From the NCBI GenBank assembly GCA_964461885.1, contig CAYWVY010000004.1:1-63377 (forward strand): 63,377 bases of DNA, written 5' to 3'. The stretch is from UBA288 sp964461885. GTDB lineage: Archaea > Halobacteriota > Methanomicrobia > Methanomicrobiales > Methanospirillaceae. Below are positions 45,509-54,885 of the stretch, piece after piece. Every line of letters begins with the position of its first letter. The first letter of the stretch is position 1. The translations under genes and the position numbers were made by a program. Below the pieces are notes generated by a model. It was not told the origin of the DNA. It saw nothing but the letters and a program-made list of their open reading frames with translations, and made no database searches.

Positions 45509-46318
45509 GTGATCGTCGTGGAAACTCAATCCCCTGCCGCCCTGCTCTCCAGGGTCCGAGAAATGCGTCCGCTCGTCCACCACATCACGAACTACGTGAC
45601 CGTCAACGACTGCGCGAACGTCACGCTCGCGGTCGGGGCCGCGCCAGTCATGGCCGAGGCCCCTGAGGAGGTCGCCGAGATGGCCGGCATGGCCGACGCG
45701 CTCGTCCTCAACATCGGCACACTCTCATCGGACCAGGTTGGGGCGATGCTCCTCGCCGGGCGCGCTGCGAACGCACGCGGGATCCCGGTCGTGCTGGACC
45801 CGGTCGGTGCCGGGGCTACGGGTTTCCGCACGGCCACGGCGCTCAGGCTCCTCGACAACCTCGAGATCGCGGTCCTCAAGGGAAACGCCGGCGAGATCGG
45901 GACGATTGCGGGGACCGAGGCCCGGGTGCGCGGCGTGGACTCGGCCGGTCTGACCGGTGATCCGGCCGATATCTGCCGCCGGCTCGCATCCCGCCTCGGT
46001 TGCGTCGTGGCCATGAGCGGGCCGGTCGACATCGTCTCGGACGGGGGCCGGATCGCGCTCGTGGAGAACGGCCATCCGCTGATGGGCACTGTATCGGGGA
46101 CGGGTTGCATGGTCGCATCCGTGACGGGCGCGTTCGCCGCCGTCGCTGACGACCCGTTCTCGGCCGCAGTGGCTGCGCTGGCGGCTTTCGGCCTGTCCGG
46201 CGAGCACGCCACTGACAGGGCGCACGGCCCGGGCTCGTTCCGGCCGGGGCTGATCGATGCGCTGGCCGGACTGGAGCCGGCCACGCTCAGCGCAGGGGCC
46301 AGGATCCGGCTCGAATGA
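45509..46318 (+). CDS. thiM: Hydroxyethylthiazole kinase
   Basis: The enzyme phosphorylates the thiazole moiety of thiamine for salvage. The 269-aa product starts at GTG 45509 and shows RPLVHHITNYVTVNDCANVTLAVGAAPVMAEAPEE, VLNIGTL, VLDPVGAGATGFRT, LKGNAGEIG and the GTVSGTGCMVASVTGAF signature with the catalytic Cys. The longer frame upstream has a leader unlike the family. The 3' end overlaps thiE by 4 nt. Confidence 0.93.
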   Translation: MIVVETQSPAALLSRVREMRPLVHHITNYVTVNDCANVTLAVGAAPVMAEAPEEVAEMAGMADALVLNIGTLSSDQVGAMLLAGRAANARGIPVVLDPVGAGATGFRTATALRLLDNLEIAVLKGNAGEIGTIAGTEARVRGVDSAGLTGDPADICRRLASRLGCVVAMSGPVDIVSDGGRIALVENGHPLMGTVSGTGCMVASVTGAFAAVADDPFSAAVAALAAFGLSGEHATDRAHGPGSFRPGLIDALAGLEPATLSAGARIRLE

Positions 46319-46965
46319 ACTCGTTTGCCCTGTACGTGGTGACGGACGAGGTCATCTCGGGGGGTCGAAGCCATCTCGAATGCGCTCGTGCGGCCGCAGC
46401 CGGTGGCGCGGACATAGTCCAGCTCCGGGAGAAGGAGAAACCCGCGGGGGAGATTTTTGCGATTGCGCGGGCAATCCGGGCTGTTACGGCCGCAACGGGG
46501 GCGATCTTTGTCGTAAACGATCGGCTCGACATCGCCCTCGCGGCCGGGGCCGACGGGGTCCACCTCGGGCAGGACGATCTCCCCGTTGCGGCCGCCCGGC
46601 GGATTGCGCCCCCTCCGTTTGTGATCGGGGCATCCGTCGGCAGCGTCGAGGAGGCCCTCCGGGCCGAACGTGGCGGTGCCGACTACGTCGCGGTGAGCCC
46701 CGTCTTCACGACCGGCTCCAAGGCGGATGCCGGTGCCGGCCATGGGCTCGAGGCCGTCGCGGCCGTACGTCGGGCAGTCCGGATCCCCGTGATCGGCATC
46801 GGCGGGATCGGTCCCGCAAACGCGGCCGACGTGATCCGGGCCGGGGCCGACGGCTGCGCCGTCATCTCGGCGGTGCTCGCGCAGCCGGATATTGTCGAAG
46901 CGACACGATCGCTGAGGGCCGTCATCGTCCGGGCGCTCGCCGATCCGCGTCCCGAATCTGCCTGA
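46315..46965 (+). CDS. thiE: Thiamine-phosphate synthase
   Basis: ThiE joins hydroxymethylpyrimidine-PP and thiazole phosphate to thiamine phosphate. The 216-aa TIM barrel reads YVVTDE, GGADIVQLREKEKPAGE, FVVNDRLDIALAAGADGVHLGQDDLPV, SVGSVEEALRAERGGADYVAVSPVFTTGSKADA and IPVIGIGGIGPANAADVIRAGADG, a complete set of motifs. It begins in the thiM stop and ends the salvage operon. Confidence 0.95.
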   Translation: MNSFALYVVTDEVISGGRSHLECARAAAAGGADIVQLREKEKPAGEIFAIARAIRAVTAATGAIFVVNDRLDIALAAGADGVHLGQDDLPVAAARRIAPPPFVIGASVGSVEEALRAERGGADYVAVSPVFTTGSKADAGAGHGLEAVAAVRRAVRIPVIGIGGIGPANAADVIRAGADGCAVISAVLAQPDIVEATRSLRAVIVRALADPRPESA

Positions 46966-47097
46966 AAACCGCGCTTCTCCTGGCCCCAGGAGCCGTTATC
47001 TCTCCCGGGATCGAACCTTAACTCGATCCGCATATTTTTTCCGAATTTTTGGGTGATCTCGTCTATCTATTGTCAGAATCCCGCAACGCCCTATTGA

Positions 47098-47125
47098 ATT
47101 TCGTAAAATGTGTATTTTACGAAAT
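47098..47125. terminator. Perfect 12-bp stem-loop between convergent genes
   Basis: ATTTCGTAAAAT-GTGT-ATTTTACGAAAT, no mismatch, in the gap between thiE (+, ends 46965) and the acetyltransferase (-, ends 47132). Position and symmetry suit a bidirectional terminator. It is AT-rich, so an operator-like palindrome cannot be excluded. Confidence 0.55.
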
Positions 47126-47131
47126 CGGCCT

Positions 47132-47845
47132 TCACGGCCTCCGATTTCGGGCATCTACACGGGCCCGAACGACCTCGGTCGAGCGCTGGTACAGCCCGAA
47201 CGAGCCCTTCTCCGAGACCTTGCGGGCCGGAACGCCCGCGATCGTGATCCCGCCCTCGGGAAACGACCGGTTCACGACCGCGTTCGCCCCGATCGCGACG
47301 TCGTCGCCGATCTCGACCGGGCCGAGGATCACCGCGTTGGGGCCGATGAACGCGTTCTTCCCGATTCGCGGGGCCGCGTGCTCCTCTCCGGCGGCCGTAC
47401 CGATCGTGACTCCCGGGTGGATCCGGCAGTTCTCACCGATTCGGGCCGCGTCGTTCACGATCAGGGTGCCGGGGTGGGCGATCGAGAGGCCGGGGCCGAA
47501 GACGTTCGGAGGGATCGTGTACCCGAGCCGGAGCGAGAGACGCCGGAAACGCCAGTAGAGAATGTAGTAGAGCGGGCGGTATACCGGGGATCGGCGGCAG
47601 TTCTGCCAGTATTCGATCCGCCGGAGGAGGCGCTCGAAGCGCCAGACGTCGTGTGAGAAGTACTTGGGCCACCACGAGCCGATGTTCAGGGCGACGCGGT
47701 CAGCCTCGAGATAGAAACGGTAGTCCTCCTCCGATTCGATCACACGTACGATCTCAGGCGCCGGTCGGATAAGGTTATCGAACCTGTTGAAGCGCCTTCC
47801 GGCACCGCTCCCGTTCACGGAAACGTCTCCTCCCATCGAATGCAT
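47132..47845 (-). CDS. Serine acetyltransferase-like hexapeptide-repeat acyltransferase
   Basis: A 237-aa protein whose C-terminal half is a left-handed beta-helix acetyltransferase (PGLSIAHPGTLIVNDAARIGENCRIHPGVTIGTAAG, IGKNAFIGPNAVILGPVEIGDDVAIGANAVVNRSF, IAGVPARKV). The N-terminal part (LEADRVALNIGSWWPKYFSHDVWRFERLLRR) is helical and resembles polysaccharide/O-acetyltransferases more than a cysteine-pathway CysE. The start ATG at 47845 has GAGG about 6 nt upstream; TTG 47857 is an alternative. Likely substrate: a cell-surface sugar. Confidence 0.75.
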   Translation of the reverse strand: MHSMGGDVSVNGSGAGRRFNRFDNLIRPAPEIVRVIESEEDYRFYLEADRVALNIGSWWPKYFSHDVWRFERLLRRIEYWQNCRRSPVYRPLYYILYWRFRRLSLRLGYTIPPNVFGPGLSIAHPGTLIVNDAARIGENCRIHPGVTIGTAAGEEHAAPRIGKNAFIGPNAVILGPVEIGDDVAIGANAVVNRSFPEGGITIAGVPARKVSEKGSFGLYQRSTEVVRARVDARNRRP

Positions 47846-48141
47846 GCTCCGCCTCAACTACATCATCGCAAGACTCGAAGCTCCTGCTGAAGTCGTGAGA
47901 TCCAGGTACTTCCCGTTCGCACCCCCCGAATCACCCAAACGGTTGGGCTGATAAACCATATGATGCTATATGGATGGGGGTGGCGATTGGGCCCATCTCA
48001 TCCTCTCCCCGCCCCTTCTCTCAACTTGAGATTTCCCTTCGACCGACGTGAACACGACAGGGCGCTATCCGACATGATGGTAACCAACTGCAATGATTAT
48101 TTTGCGAAGTTTTCTTCCGCCCTCGACGCCTAGAACTATGT

Positions 48142-49026
48142 GTGGAGGATCTAACGCTGGATAACTGGATCGACAGGTATGTCGACTTCCTGCGCATGCG
48201 CCACTACTCCGACGGAACGATCGCGAATTATCATCGGTCGCTCCGCTCGCTTTCGGCCGGTCTCGTCGCACGCGCCGGACAGGGTAAGGCCGTGACGCCG
48301 GCCGACGTCACGACGGTCGCGCTCTACGATCATCTCGCCGCTGTCTCGGAGGAGGGTCACATCTCACCGCGGACGTTGAACTGGCTTGTCTGCTCGTACT
48401 CGTCATTCTTTCGCTTTCTTGTCACCCAGGGCGCTGTTGACACGAACCCGGCCGATCGGATCGAGCGGCCGAAAGTCGGCCAAACCGGCGTCCGGTGCCT
48501 CAAGCACGGGCAGGTCTCGCGGCTCCTCCGCTCGATCGACGACTCGCGAGACCGCCTGATCGTCCGGCTCATCTACGCAACCGGCGTCCGCGTCTCCGAG
48601 CTCTGCGGTATGCGGGTCGAGGAAGTTGATCTCGACGACGGCATGATCCGGGTCACGGGGAAGGGGAACAAGGAACGAGTTGTCTTCCTCGACGACGCGA
48701 CTGCGGACGCACTTGGCGAGTTCATTGGCGACCGTACGTCCGGCCCGCTCTTCGTCGGGTATGGGGGGAAGCCGATCTCGACACGGACGATCCAGCTCCT
48801 CTTCAAGCAGTACGCACCCGAGGGCGTTACGCCGCACACGATACGGCACAGCTACGCGAGCGAGCTTTACCGCCGGAGCCGGAACCTCCGCATTGTCCAG
48901 GAAAACCTCGGCCACACCTCGATCAAGACAACCGAGATCTACCTGCATACCGACCTTGAAGAACGGCGCGAGGTCTATCGGCGGTACTTTCCGCTTGCGA
49001 GTGGGGATGATGACCGTGGTGATTGA
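48142..49026 (+). CDS. xerA: Tyrosine recombinase XerA-like
   Basis: A 294-aa site-specific recombinase. The N-terminal SAM-like DNA-binding domain (LTLDNWIDRYVDFLRMRHYSDGTIANYHRSL) is followed by the catalytic domain with Arg150 (ATGVRVSEL), Lys174 (GKGNKER), His232/Arg235 (PHTIRHSYASEL), His258 (LGHTSIKTT) and nucleophile Tyr267 (EIYLHT). The start is GTG at 48142 in GTGGAGG. It could be the chromosome dimer recombinase or the integrase of a lost element. The next gene is a broken nuclease. No dif-like site was located. Confidence 0.85.
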   Translation: MEDLTLDNWIDRYVDFLRMRHYSDGTIANYHRSLRSLSAGLVARAGQGKAVTPADVTTVALYDHLAAVSEEGHISPRTLNWLVCSYSSFFRFLVTQGAVDTNPADRIERPKVGQTGVRCLKHGQVSRLLRSIDDSRDRLIVRLIYATGVRVSELCGMRVEEVDLDDGMIRVTGKGNKERVVFLDDATADALGEFIGDRTSGPLFVGYGGKPISTRTIQLLFKQYAPEGVTPHTIRHSYASELYRRSRNLRIVQENLGHTSIKTTEIYLHTDLEERREVYRRYFPLASGDDDRGD

Positions 49027-49159
49027 ATATTTCGGCAATCTTTCGGGAACACCGGCAATATGGGGGGGGAATCTGCACTCCAGCCGTGGAGTGGTAACGG
49101 TGGCACCGACGAACATCCCGTACAAAGAGACCTACGAAGGATATGGTCAGACTCGATGA

Positions 49160-49780
49160 AAAGTTATCTGGGATGATGGCAGGGGGGTGGTTCAACAAGA
49201 GTGCCCTATGTGTCGGAGGATGCTTCCAGCTTCCGCTTTCACGAAAAATAAGCACATCAAAACGGGCATTTATGCCGAGTGTAAGAAATGTCATTCGGCT
49301 CGGTTAAGGAGGACATACATGCGTGACCCCATACCAATCATGGTCAGGTAAATCGTCCTGCGATCGAAAAAGAAGGGGATCTTCTGCGACTTGACATACG
49401 ACGACGTGCGGGCTACATATGATGAACAGGCAGGCCGATGCTTTTACACCGGTTTAGCGTTCGGTGACACCGGTACGATTAACGCCCTATCGGTTGATCG
49501 CATCGTTCTCGAACGAGGATATACTAAGAACAATATAATTCTCTGTCTCTTATGGGTGAAAGTGATGAAATCAGATCATCCTGTTAGTGAATTTTTCTCA
49601 AAAATTTTGATGATCGCAAAAAATATTGACCGGCTCCGCTCACAAGAAAGGCTTGGCCCGTATCTTGAGGATCTACAGCTCGAAATTGGGGGTGCCCCAC
49701 TCCAGAAACCGTTCGGGAGACGAGTGATAGGCCCTGATGGAGGATGGAAAATAAATCTTGACTCTTCACAATGTCTTTGA
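49160..49780 (+). pseudogene. HNH endonuclease, interrupted by an in-frame stop
   Basis: One reading frame covers a zinc-ribbon N-terminus (ECPMCRRMLPASAFTKNKHI then AECKKCHSARLRRTYM) and a C-terminal HNH-like part (YDEQAGRCFYTGLAF, SVDRIVLERGYTKNNIILC). The two halves are joined by an in-frame TAA at 49349-49351; everything else is in register. Similar Cys-rich plus HNH nucleases occur in phages and mobile elements. The second half is locally AT-rich compared with its surroundings, a sign of acquisition. It could still be two peptides, or the TAA could be a base error. Confidence 0.7.
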
Positions 49781-50218
49781 GACCAACGGGACTGGCTCCG
49801 ACAACGATCGTGTCGAGGCCTCGGTTTGCCGAAATTTTTCGCGCTCAGTTCGCAGCCGTGAATATCTGCTGAAGTTCACCGAGACCGGAAGGCACCCGGA
49901 ACTCTAGGGAGATCTGGCAGAATCACCAACCCCGATGATGAAAGGGACGGGCAGACAGGCTTCACGCTTAACATCACAGGTTTAGTCAGTACAATACCCA
50001 AAGCTCAAAGGGAGCTCCACACTTGCATCCATGTGCTCAATGGGGGGGGGCGAGGTCCGTCGTGAGTGTGACTTCTGCCGCCGCGACGCCCAAAGGGTCT
50101 GGGGATTCCCGTGCTGAGCATCAAAGTTGATCAGGACCTGTGCTACCATTCTCACCGCAGCCATTTCCCGCTCGCGGCAGGCGAGGATCGCGGCTCGTAA
50201 TCCGCTGCGGAGGCACAC
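49781..50218. other. Gene-free stretch before kup
   Basis: No open frame here shows a recognised family. A 78-codon minus frame (49982-50218) is directly upstream of the kup stop in the same direction but is Arg/Cys-rich and unsupported. Confidence 0.4.
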
Positions 50219-52081
50219 TCACAGCTCGATCCGGGTCGAGACGCCGTGCATCACATCGGCCGGTAACCGGTAAAACTGGACGAAGGTCGGAGCGACCCGC
50301 TTGATCAGGGCGAAGACTCGCCAGACAAGCCGGTCGGTCACGATCTCCTCGAGGCCGTAGAAGATCGCTTTTTCTTGGATCCCGCGGGCACGGAGGATCG
50401 AGACGATGTCGACGATCTCGAGGTACCCGTGCCGGATCTCGAAGCTCCTGAGCCCGTCGGCCAGGTTCCGCTTGAAGTCGCTCGTGACGCCAAAGGGCGC
50501 GTCCACGACCACGATCGAGACCAGGATGTTGTCCTGGTAGAGAATATTGTTGACGAACATGGTCCGGCCCACGTACGGCGGGATCCGCCGGATGTCGCGG
50601 GCGAAGAAGAGGGCCGTGCCGCTGATCCGGTTCATGGTCGCCCAGGTCTCGCGATACATCTCGAGGAACCGATCAAGGGGTATCGGACAGAACGCCCTGT
50701 GGAGCCGGCGCTGGCCCGAGAGGTAGATCAGGATCACGGTGAGGGGAACTGCGGCTATCAGGAGAGACCAGTACCCGCCCGTCTCGAGCTTGCTGAACGA
50801 CGCGGCGAGGAACGCGGCGTCCACGAGGGTCAGGCCTCCCGCGATGGCGGCGAGGCCGAAGGAGCGGCGCAGCAGGAAGAGCGTGGTGATCAGCGTACCC
50901 GTCAGGGCCATCGTGCCCGTGACGGCCAGGCCGTACGCGGCCGCGAGGTTCACCGAGGCCCGGAAGACGAGCATCACCAGCAGGACGGCCGCGAGCAGAG
51001 CCCAGTTGACGATGCCGATGTAGATCTGCGACCGCAGCTCACTCGAGGTGTAGTCCACCTTCAGGGTCGGCAGGAGGCGGGTCGTGATCCCCTGGTAGAC
51101 GACCGAGAAGATCCCGCTGATCATTGCCTGCGACGCGATCACGGTCGCCGCGATCGAGAGGAGCACGAACGGGACGTAGAGGAGGCCCGAGAGCGAGAGG
51201 ACCAGTCCGAAGAGGACGTTTCCGGTGCCGGGGTGGGTGAGCGCGAACGCACCCTGCCCGAGATAGTTGATCACGAGGGCGAGGAAGACGTACCGCCAGG
51301 CCCGCCGGATCGGGTCGCGGCCGAGGTGGCCCATGTCGGCGTAAAGCGCCTCGCCGCCGGTCGCGCAGAGGATCACGGAGGCGAGGATGAGGAACGACGC
51401 GAGGCCGTTCGAGAAGAGAAAGCCGAATCCGAGGGCGGGGTTGAGGGCGAGGAGGACGACCGGGGCCCGGACGATCATGATCAGGCCCGTGAGGGTGAGC
51501 GTGACGAACCAGACGACCATGACCGGCCCGAATGCGAACGCGACCCGCTCGGTGCCGCGGCGCTGGAAGGCGAAGAGGGCGACGGCGATGCCGGCCCCCA
51601 GCAGGACCAGCAGGTCCTGCCCGATCCCCTCGAGGCCGGGGATTAGGGGCAGGCCCTCGACGGCCGAGAGGATGCTGATGGCGGGCGTGATCACGCCGTC
51701 GCCCATCAGGAGCGAGATGCCGATCACGGTCAGGATCAGGAGCAGGTGGCGTGAACGTGGCCCCTTCAGCAGCGGGTTCAGGAGCTCGCGGAGGACGATG
51801 GTGCCGCCCTCGCCCTTCTTTCCGAGGCTCATGGCGAGCCACGCGTACTGGGCCGTGACGATCAGGATGAGGGTCCAGACGATCAGGGAGAGCACGCCGA
51901 GGATCGCGGACTCGGTCCGGGGGATGAGGGCGAGGATCACGGTCAGGGTGTAGATCGGACTGGTGCCGATGTCGCCGAAGACGAGCCCGGCCGCTTTTAC
52001 CGGGCCGGTGATGCCTGACCTGTCGGAGGTTTCCATCCGCGCCGCACCCACACGACTACCAGACATATCCTTCGATGGCAT
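50219..52081 (-). CDS. kup: Kup-type potassium transporter
   Basis: A 620-aa K+ uptake protein with about 12 membrane helices, the KUP/HAK/KT family. Near the N-terminus is the signature GLVFGDIGTSPIYTL, followed by GEGGTIVL, GDGVITPAISILSAVEGL and the long helix pairs. The cytosolic C-terminal domain carries RRIPPYVGRTMFVNNILYQDNILV. The start codon is not settled: ATG 52081 is used, but an ATG 45 nt later would remove a leader not seen in the family. No ribosome site supports either. Confidence 0.92.
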   Translation of the reverse strand: MPSKDMSGSRVGAARMETSDRSGITGPVKAAGLVFGDIGTSPIYTLTVILALIPRTESAILGVLSLIVWTLILIVTAQYAWLAMSLGKKGEGGTIVLRELLNPLLKGPRSRHLLLILTVIGISLLMGDGVITPAISILSAVEGLPLIPGLEGIGQDLLVLLGAGIAVALFAFQRRGTERVAFAFGPVMVVWFVTLTLTGLIMIVRAPVVLLALNPALGFGFLFSNGLASFLILASVILCATGGEALYADMGHLGRDPIRRAWRYVFLALVINYLGQGAFALTHPGTGNVLFGLVLSLSGLLYVPFVLLSIAATVIASQAMISGIFSVVYQGITTRLLPTLKVDYTSSELRSQIYIGIVNWALLAAVLLVMLVFRASVNLAAAYGLAVTGTMALTGTLITTLFLLRRSFGLAAIAGGLTLVDAAFLAASFSKLETGGYWSLLIAAVPLTVILIYLSGQRRLHRAFCPIPLDRFLEMYRETWATMNRISGTALFFARDIRRIPPYVGRTMFVNNILYQDNILVSIVVVDAPFGVTSDFKRNLADGLRSFEIRHGYLEIVDIVSILRARGIQEKAIFYGLEEIVTDRLVWRVFALIKRVAPTFVQFYRLPADVMHGVSTRIEL

Positions 52082-52205
52082 ACTAAGTTGCCTGTTCGAT
52101 CGGGCAGAGCCCGCATCGTTCCCGTTGCCGCGCGGCCTATCGCCCGCGCAGCGATGGGCCGAAGCAAACGGTTAACCGGCTCGTAGAGAAAGAAGTGAGA
52201 GATAC

Positions 52206-52278
52206 ACCCCCGTAGTGTAGCGGTCAATCATGCCGGACTTTGGATCCGACGACCCCGGTTCGAATCCGGGCGGGGGTA
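52206..52278 (+). tRNA. tRNA-Gln (TTG)
   Basis: Acceptor ACCCCCG (52206-52212) pairs with CGGGGGT (52271-52277), with discriminator A at 52278. The anticodon loop CTTTGGA has anticodon TTG. The T arm is CCCCGG-type with a TTCGAAT loop. Length 73 nt, no intron and no encoded CCA. Confidence 0.9.
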
Positions 52279-52572
52279 TGCGGTTTTGGGTTCGTATCGT
52301 CCGGTACAATCTAATCCCGCCACCGGCGGGGATCAGCCCGGTCCCGGTCCGGGCCGCCTGTCAACCTGCCGGCATGCACCGGTGGCCGCGAGCGTCTCTG
52401 CGCCTGCCATGGACCCGGCTCCCAAGTGGGCCGATGGTCCGGTGAAGGGTCGTCACCGTGCTTGATCCTCCGTATCGACGAACCGGAGGGGGGATTACAA
52501 GTGCCTGGTCATTCACAACCATTTCCCATCAGTGAGGGTATGGCATAGACGAGTCCCGACGCATCGCTGAAG

Positions 52573-52834
52573 ATGCAGTTCATCAGGGGCGAGATCACGT
52601 CCGGGCAGTACAGGACGAAGCTCTCCGGTACGTATACTCTGCGCGACAGAATCAGGCAGTATCTCTCCGCCCTGGTGCTGTTGCTCGTCACCGCTGTCGT
52701 AGCGGGTTTCGTCCTCTCCAGGCTCAGGGATCGTGGTACTGATCCCTGTTCCATGATGGGGGGCCCTGCTCTTCGTCCTGGGCACGATCGTCGTTCTGTT
52801 CCTCTTGCTCGATCACTTCGTCAATCCAGACTGA
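52573..52834 (+). pseudogene. SHOCT-like two-helix membrane protein with a frameshift in a G run
   Basis: The first part (ASLKMQFIRGEITSGQYRTKLS) resembles a SHOCT domain, then comes a membrane helix (ALVLLLVTAVVAGFVL). After a run of six G (52758-52763) the frame diverges; dropping one G gives MMGALLFVLGTIVVLFLLLDHFVNPD and a stop at 52832-52834, a second membrane helix. The original gene is thus likely a small membrane protein with two helices broken by a single-base indel, either real or a sequencing error. No good start precedes ATG 52573. Confidence 0.5.
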
Positions 52835-53333
52835 GCTGCGGACTCGAGCGGGACCGGGACGACTATCTTCCATGTGCGCCCCGACGCCACAGCGACCAGG
52901 TTCCCGAGCAGGTCGCGGGACCCGTCAAATCCGGGTTTGCGGAGCCGATCCGGCTGTCGGAAACGCTCTCTGGAGATGACCCCGGGCGGACCTGTCCGGG
53001 TGGAACCCGGCAAGCCCGGGCAGCTCGATGGCGGTCGAGATACGGCTGCGCGGCGCGCTATCCGCTGCAGTTCCCCCCCTTCGCACAGCGCTCGCCCCTT
53101 TTTAAAATAGCTAAGTGGCAGATCGTCTGCTGGCCCTTGCTGTCACTATGACAGCAGCCCGCACCTGGCGTGATCAAGATGACGTCTGAAAAGGGACGTG
53201 GCCCCTCCACCCATCCCCGGTACCAGCGTGGCGGCCGGACGGGACCACATTACTAAATTGAAGTCTGCAAGCATAAAACTGTGTCTTCCGGCATCGATCC
53301 CTCGACCACGCGCCCCATGGGACCCGGTTGGAG
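52835..53333. other. Gene-poor stretch before the polymerase fragment
   Basis: About 500 bases with only overlapping, unsupported frames. Together with the flanking damaged genes it suggests an area of relaxed selection or poor base quality. Confidence 0.4.
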
Positions 53334-54034
53334 ATGATCCCCTGGATCCTCGACACCTCGGTCGAGCGGGACCGGGTCGCGCTCTGGGGCCCGGGCGGCG
53401 CGGTCGTCCGGGTCTCCTCCCCCCCGTCGTTCCTCCTCACCCTCACTGACCCGGTCCGATACTGGGAACCCGTCGAGGCGCTCGTCGCCGAGTTCGGCGC
53501 GGAGCCGGTCACGGTCCGGACAGTCCATGGCGAGGGACCGGGCTGGAGGATCGGGAGCGGAAGGGAGACGGCCGCCACGGTCCTCCGGCAGGCCGTCTTC
53601 GCGGCGCAGTGCTTCAACGTCGACGTCCGCCATGACCAGCGGTACCTGGCCGAGCACGCCCTCCTGCCCTGCATAGGGCCGGGGGGGAGCAGTTCTCGGC
53701 CGCGTTCGCCCTGGGCCTGGTCGTGATGGACCTCGCGCTCGACGGTGACCCCGTCCGGAGCAGGCGGGCGAGCGGAGCCACGAGCGCGGTCGACGGCCAC
53801 GCCCACCGCCTCGAGGGGGACGAGCCGACCGTGCTCGCGACCTCTTCGGCCTGGTCGAGGCGATCGACCCCGACATCATCCTCTTCCCGGGCGCCGACAC
53901 CTGGACCGAACGGCTCGTTAAAAAGGCCGGGGGGTACGGGATCGAGACAACGTTCTTGCTGACCGGCCGGTACACCGCGCTCGACGCCCGCTCGTATTTC
54001 TTGAACGGCCGGATGTACCACAAAGCCGAGGGCG
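53334..54034 (+). pseudogene. B-family DNA polymerase, N-terminal fragment with frameshifts
   Basis: The first 110 codons (IPWILDTSVERDRVALWGPG, TVRTVHGEGPGWRI, FAAQCFNVDVRHDQRYLAEH) match the N-terminus of methanogen B-family DNA polymerases. The frame then shifts at the seven-G run near 53683-53689, continuing as FALGLVVMDLALDGDPVRSRRASG, and again near 53830 (DLFGLVEAIDPDIILFPGADTWTERLV, then ARSYFLNGRMYHKAEG). The reading ends at a GGCGCC (about 54030-54035), after which the sequence belongs to a gene on the other strand. Only about a third of the polymerase is present, with no polymerase motifs. Confidence 0.7.
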
Positions 54035-54752
54035 CCGTACTGGGTCACGTACTGCTCCTCGATCTCGGCGTGGAGGAGGCGCGGCAGGGGCTCGGCGAAC
54101 ATGGACCCGCGGGACTTGTAGTGGAGCTCGGTCTGTAATTCGTCCGAGGTGATGGTCCTGTAGTTCATCCTGGCCTTGATGTCGGCATCGTCCCGGTTGT
54201 AATGCTTCCGCATGGAGTCGCCGGGGTGGCGGCGCTCGATGATCGCCGGCCGGCCCGGCGTGATCCCGGTCATGCTCTGGGTGATCGACTGGGGGTCCTT
54301 GCCCTCCTCAGCTCGAGCAGGCAGGAGAACCGGAAGAGGTGGTCGAAGTCCTCGAGCAGGGCGAAGTCGTGGGTCTGCTCGACGTACGGGTCATGCTCGT
54401 TCTTCGCGAGGTTCGCCGTGAGGTCGACATCCACCTGCTCGTACCCGGCGGTGGTCTCGCTGATCGACTGCTCGATGGGGTTGAGCCAGTTGATCACCTG
54501 CTGGTGCTGCGAGTCGGCCCGCCGAACCGCGGCGAGCTCCCGCATGATCTCGGGGTCCGGGCTAATCCGGTGCATGGTGTGGCTGTTCAGCACCGAGTCG
54601 CTCTCGATCCCGTTCATCAGGATCATCCGCGTCTGCGTGTACACGTCCGCCTGCACCTTGTTGTACGGCTCGTTCACGATCCCGGTTCAGGCCATGGGCT
54701 GGTGCCCTCGATCGGGATGCCGCTGAGGTTGAAGGGTCTGAGGGCTGCCATG
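54035..54752 (-). pseudogene. Ferritin-like hypothetical protein, frameshifted and truncated
   Basis: On the minus strand the gene starts at ATG 54752 with a GGAGAGG site (MAALRPFNLSGIPIEG), shifts near 54690, continues VNEPYNKVQADVYTQTRMILMNGIES ... EQTHDFALLEDFDHLFRFSCLLEL, shifts again near 54310 to GKDPQSITQSMTGITPG ... and ends EIEEQYVTQYGA. The E-x-x-H type helices (LLEDFDHL, HAEIEEQ) suggest a ferritin/rubrerythrin-like fold; this is inference. The 3' end is cut where it meets the polymerase fragment at 54030-54036. Confidence 0.55.
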
Positions 54753-54844
54753 ACAGGCCTCTCCGTCTGGGGGTTTTTTGGTCGATCCACGACCACAACG
54801 TTCTCTTTTTGCCGTTCGCGGGCGGACAACGCCTGGGCCTATCA

Positions 54845-54854
54845 CATATATAAT
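54845..54854 (+). promoter_or_regulatory. TATA box of the DUF6125-DUF5131 unit
   Basis: CATATATAAT, about 20 nt before a GGAG ribosome site (54874-54877) and 32-41 nt before the ATG at 54886. This gives a short leader with a normal ribosome site. Confidence 0.65.
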
Positions 54855-54885
54855 CTGCCGCCGATCCTCTCACGGAGATGGCACG

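Noticed and set aside
47098..47125. Operator of the acetyltransferase gene
   Set aside because: The palindrome lies at the 3' ends of two convergent genes, so a terminator is more likely than an operator.
49982..50218. A 78-codon minus-strand frame upstream of the kup stop
   Set aside because: No ribosome site, low-complexity Arg/Cys-rich translation and no related sequence known to me.
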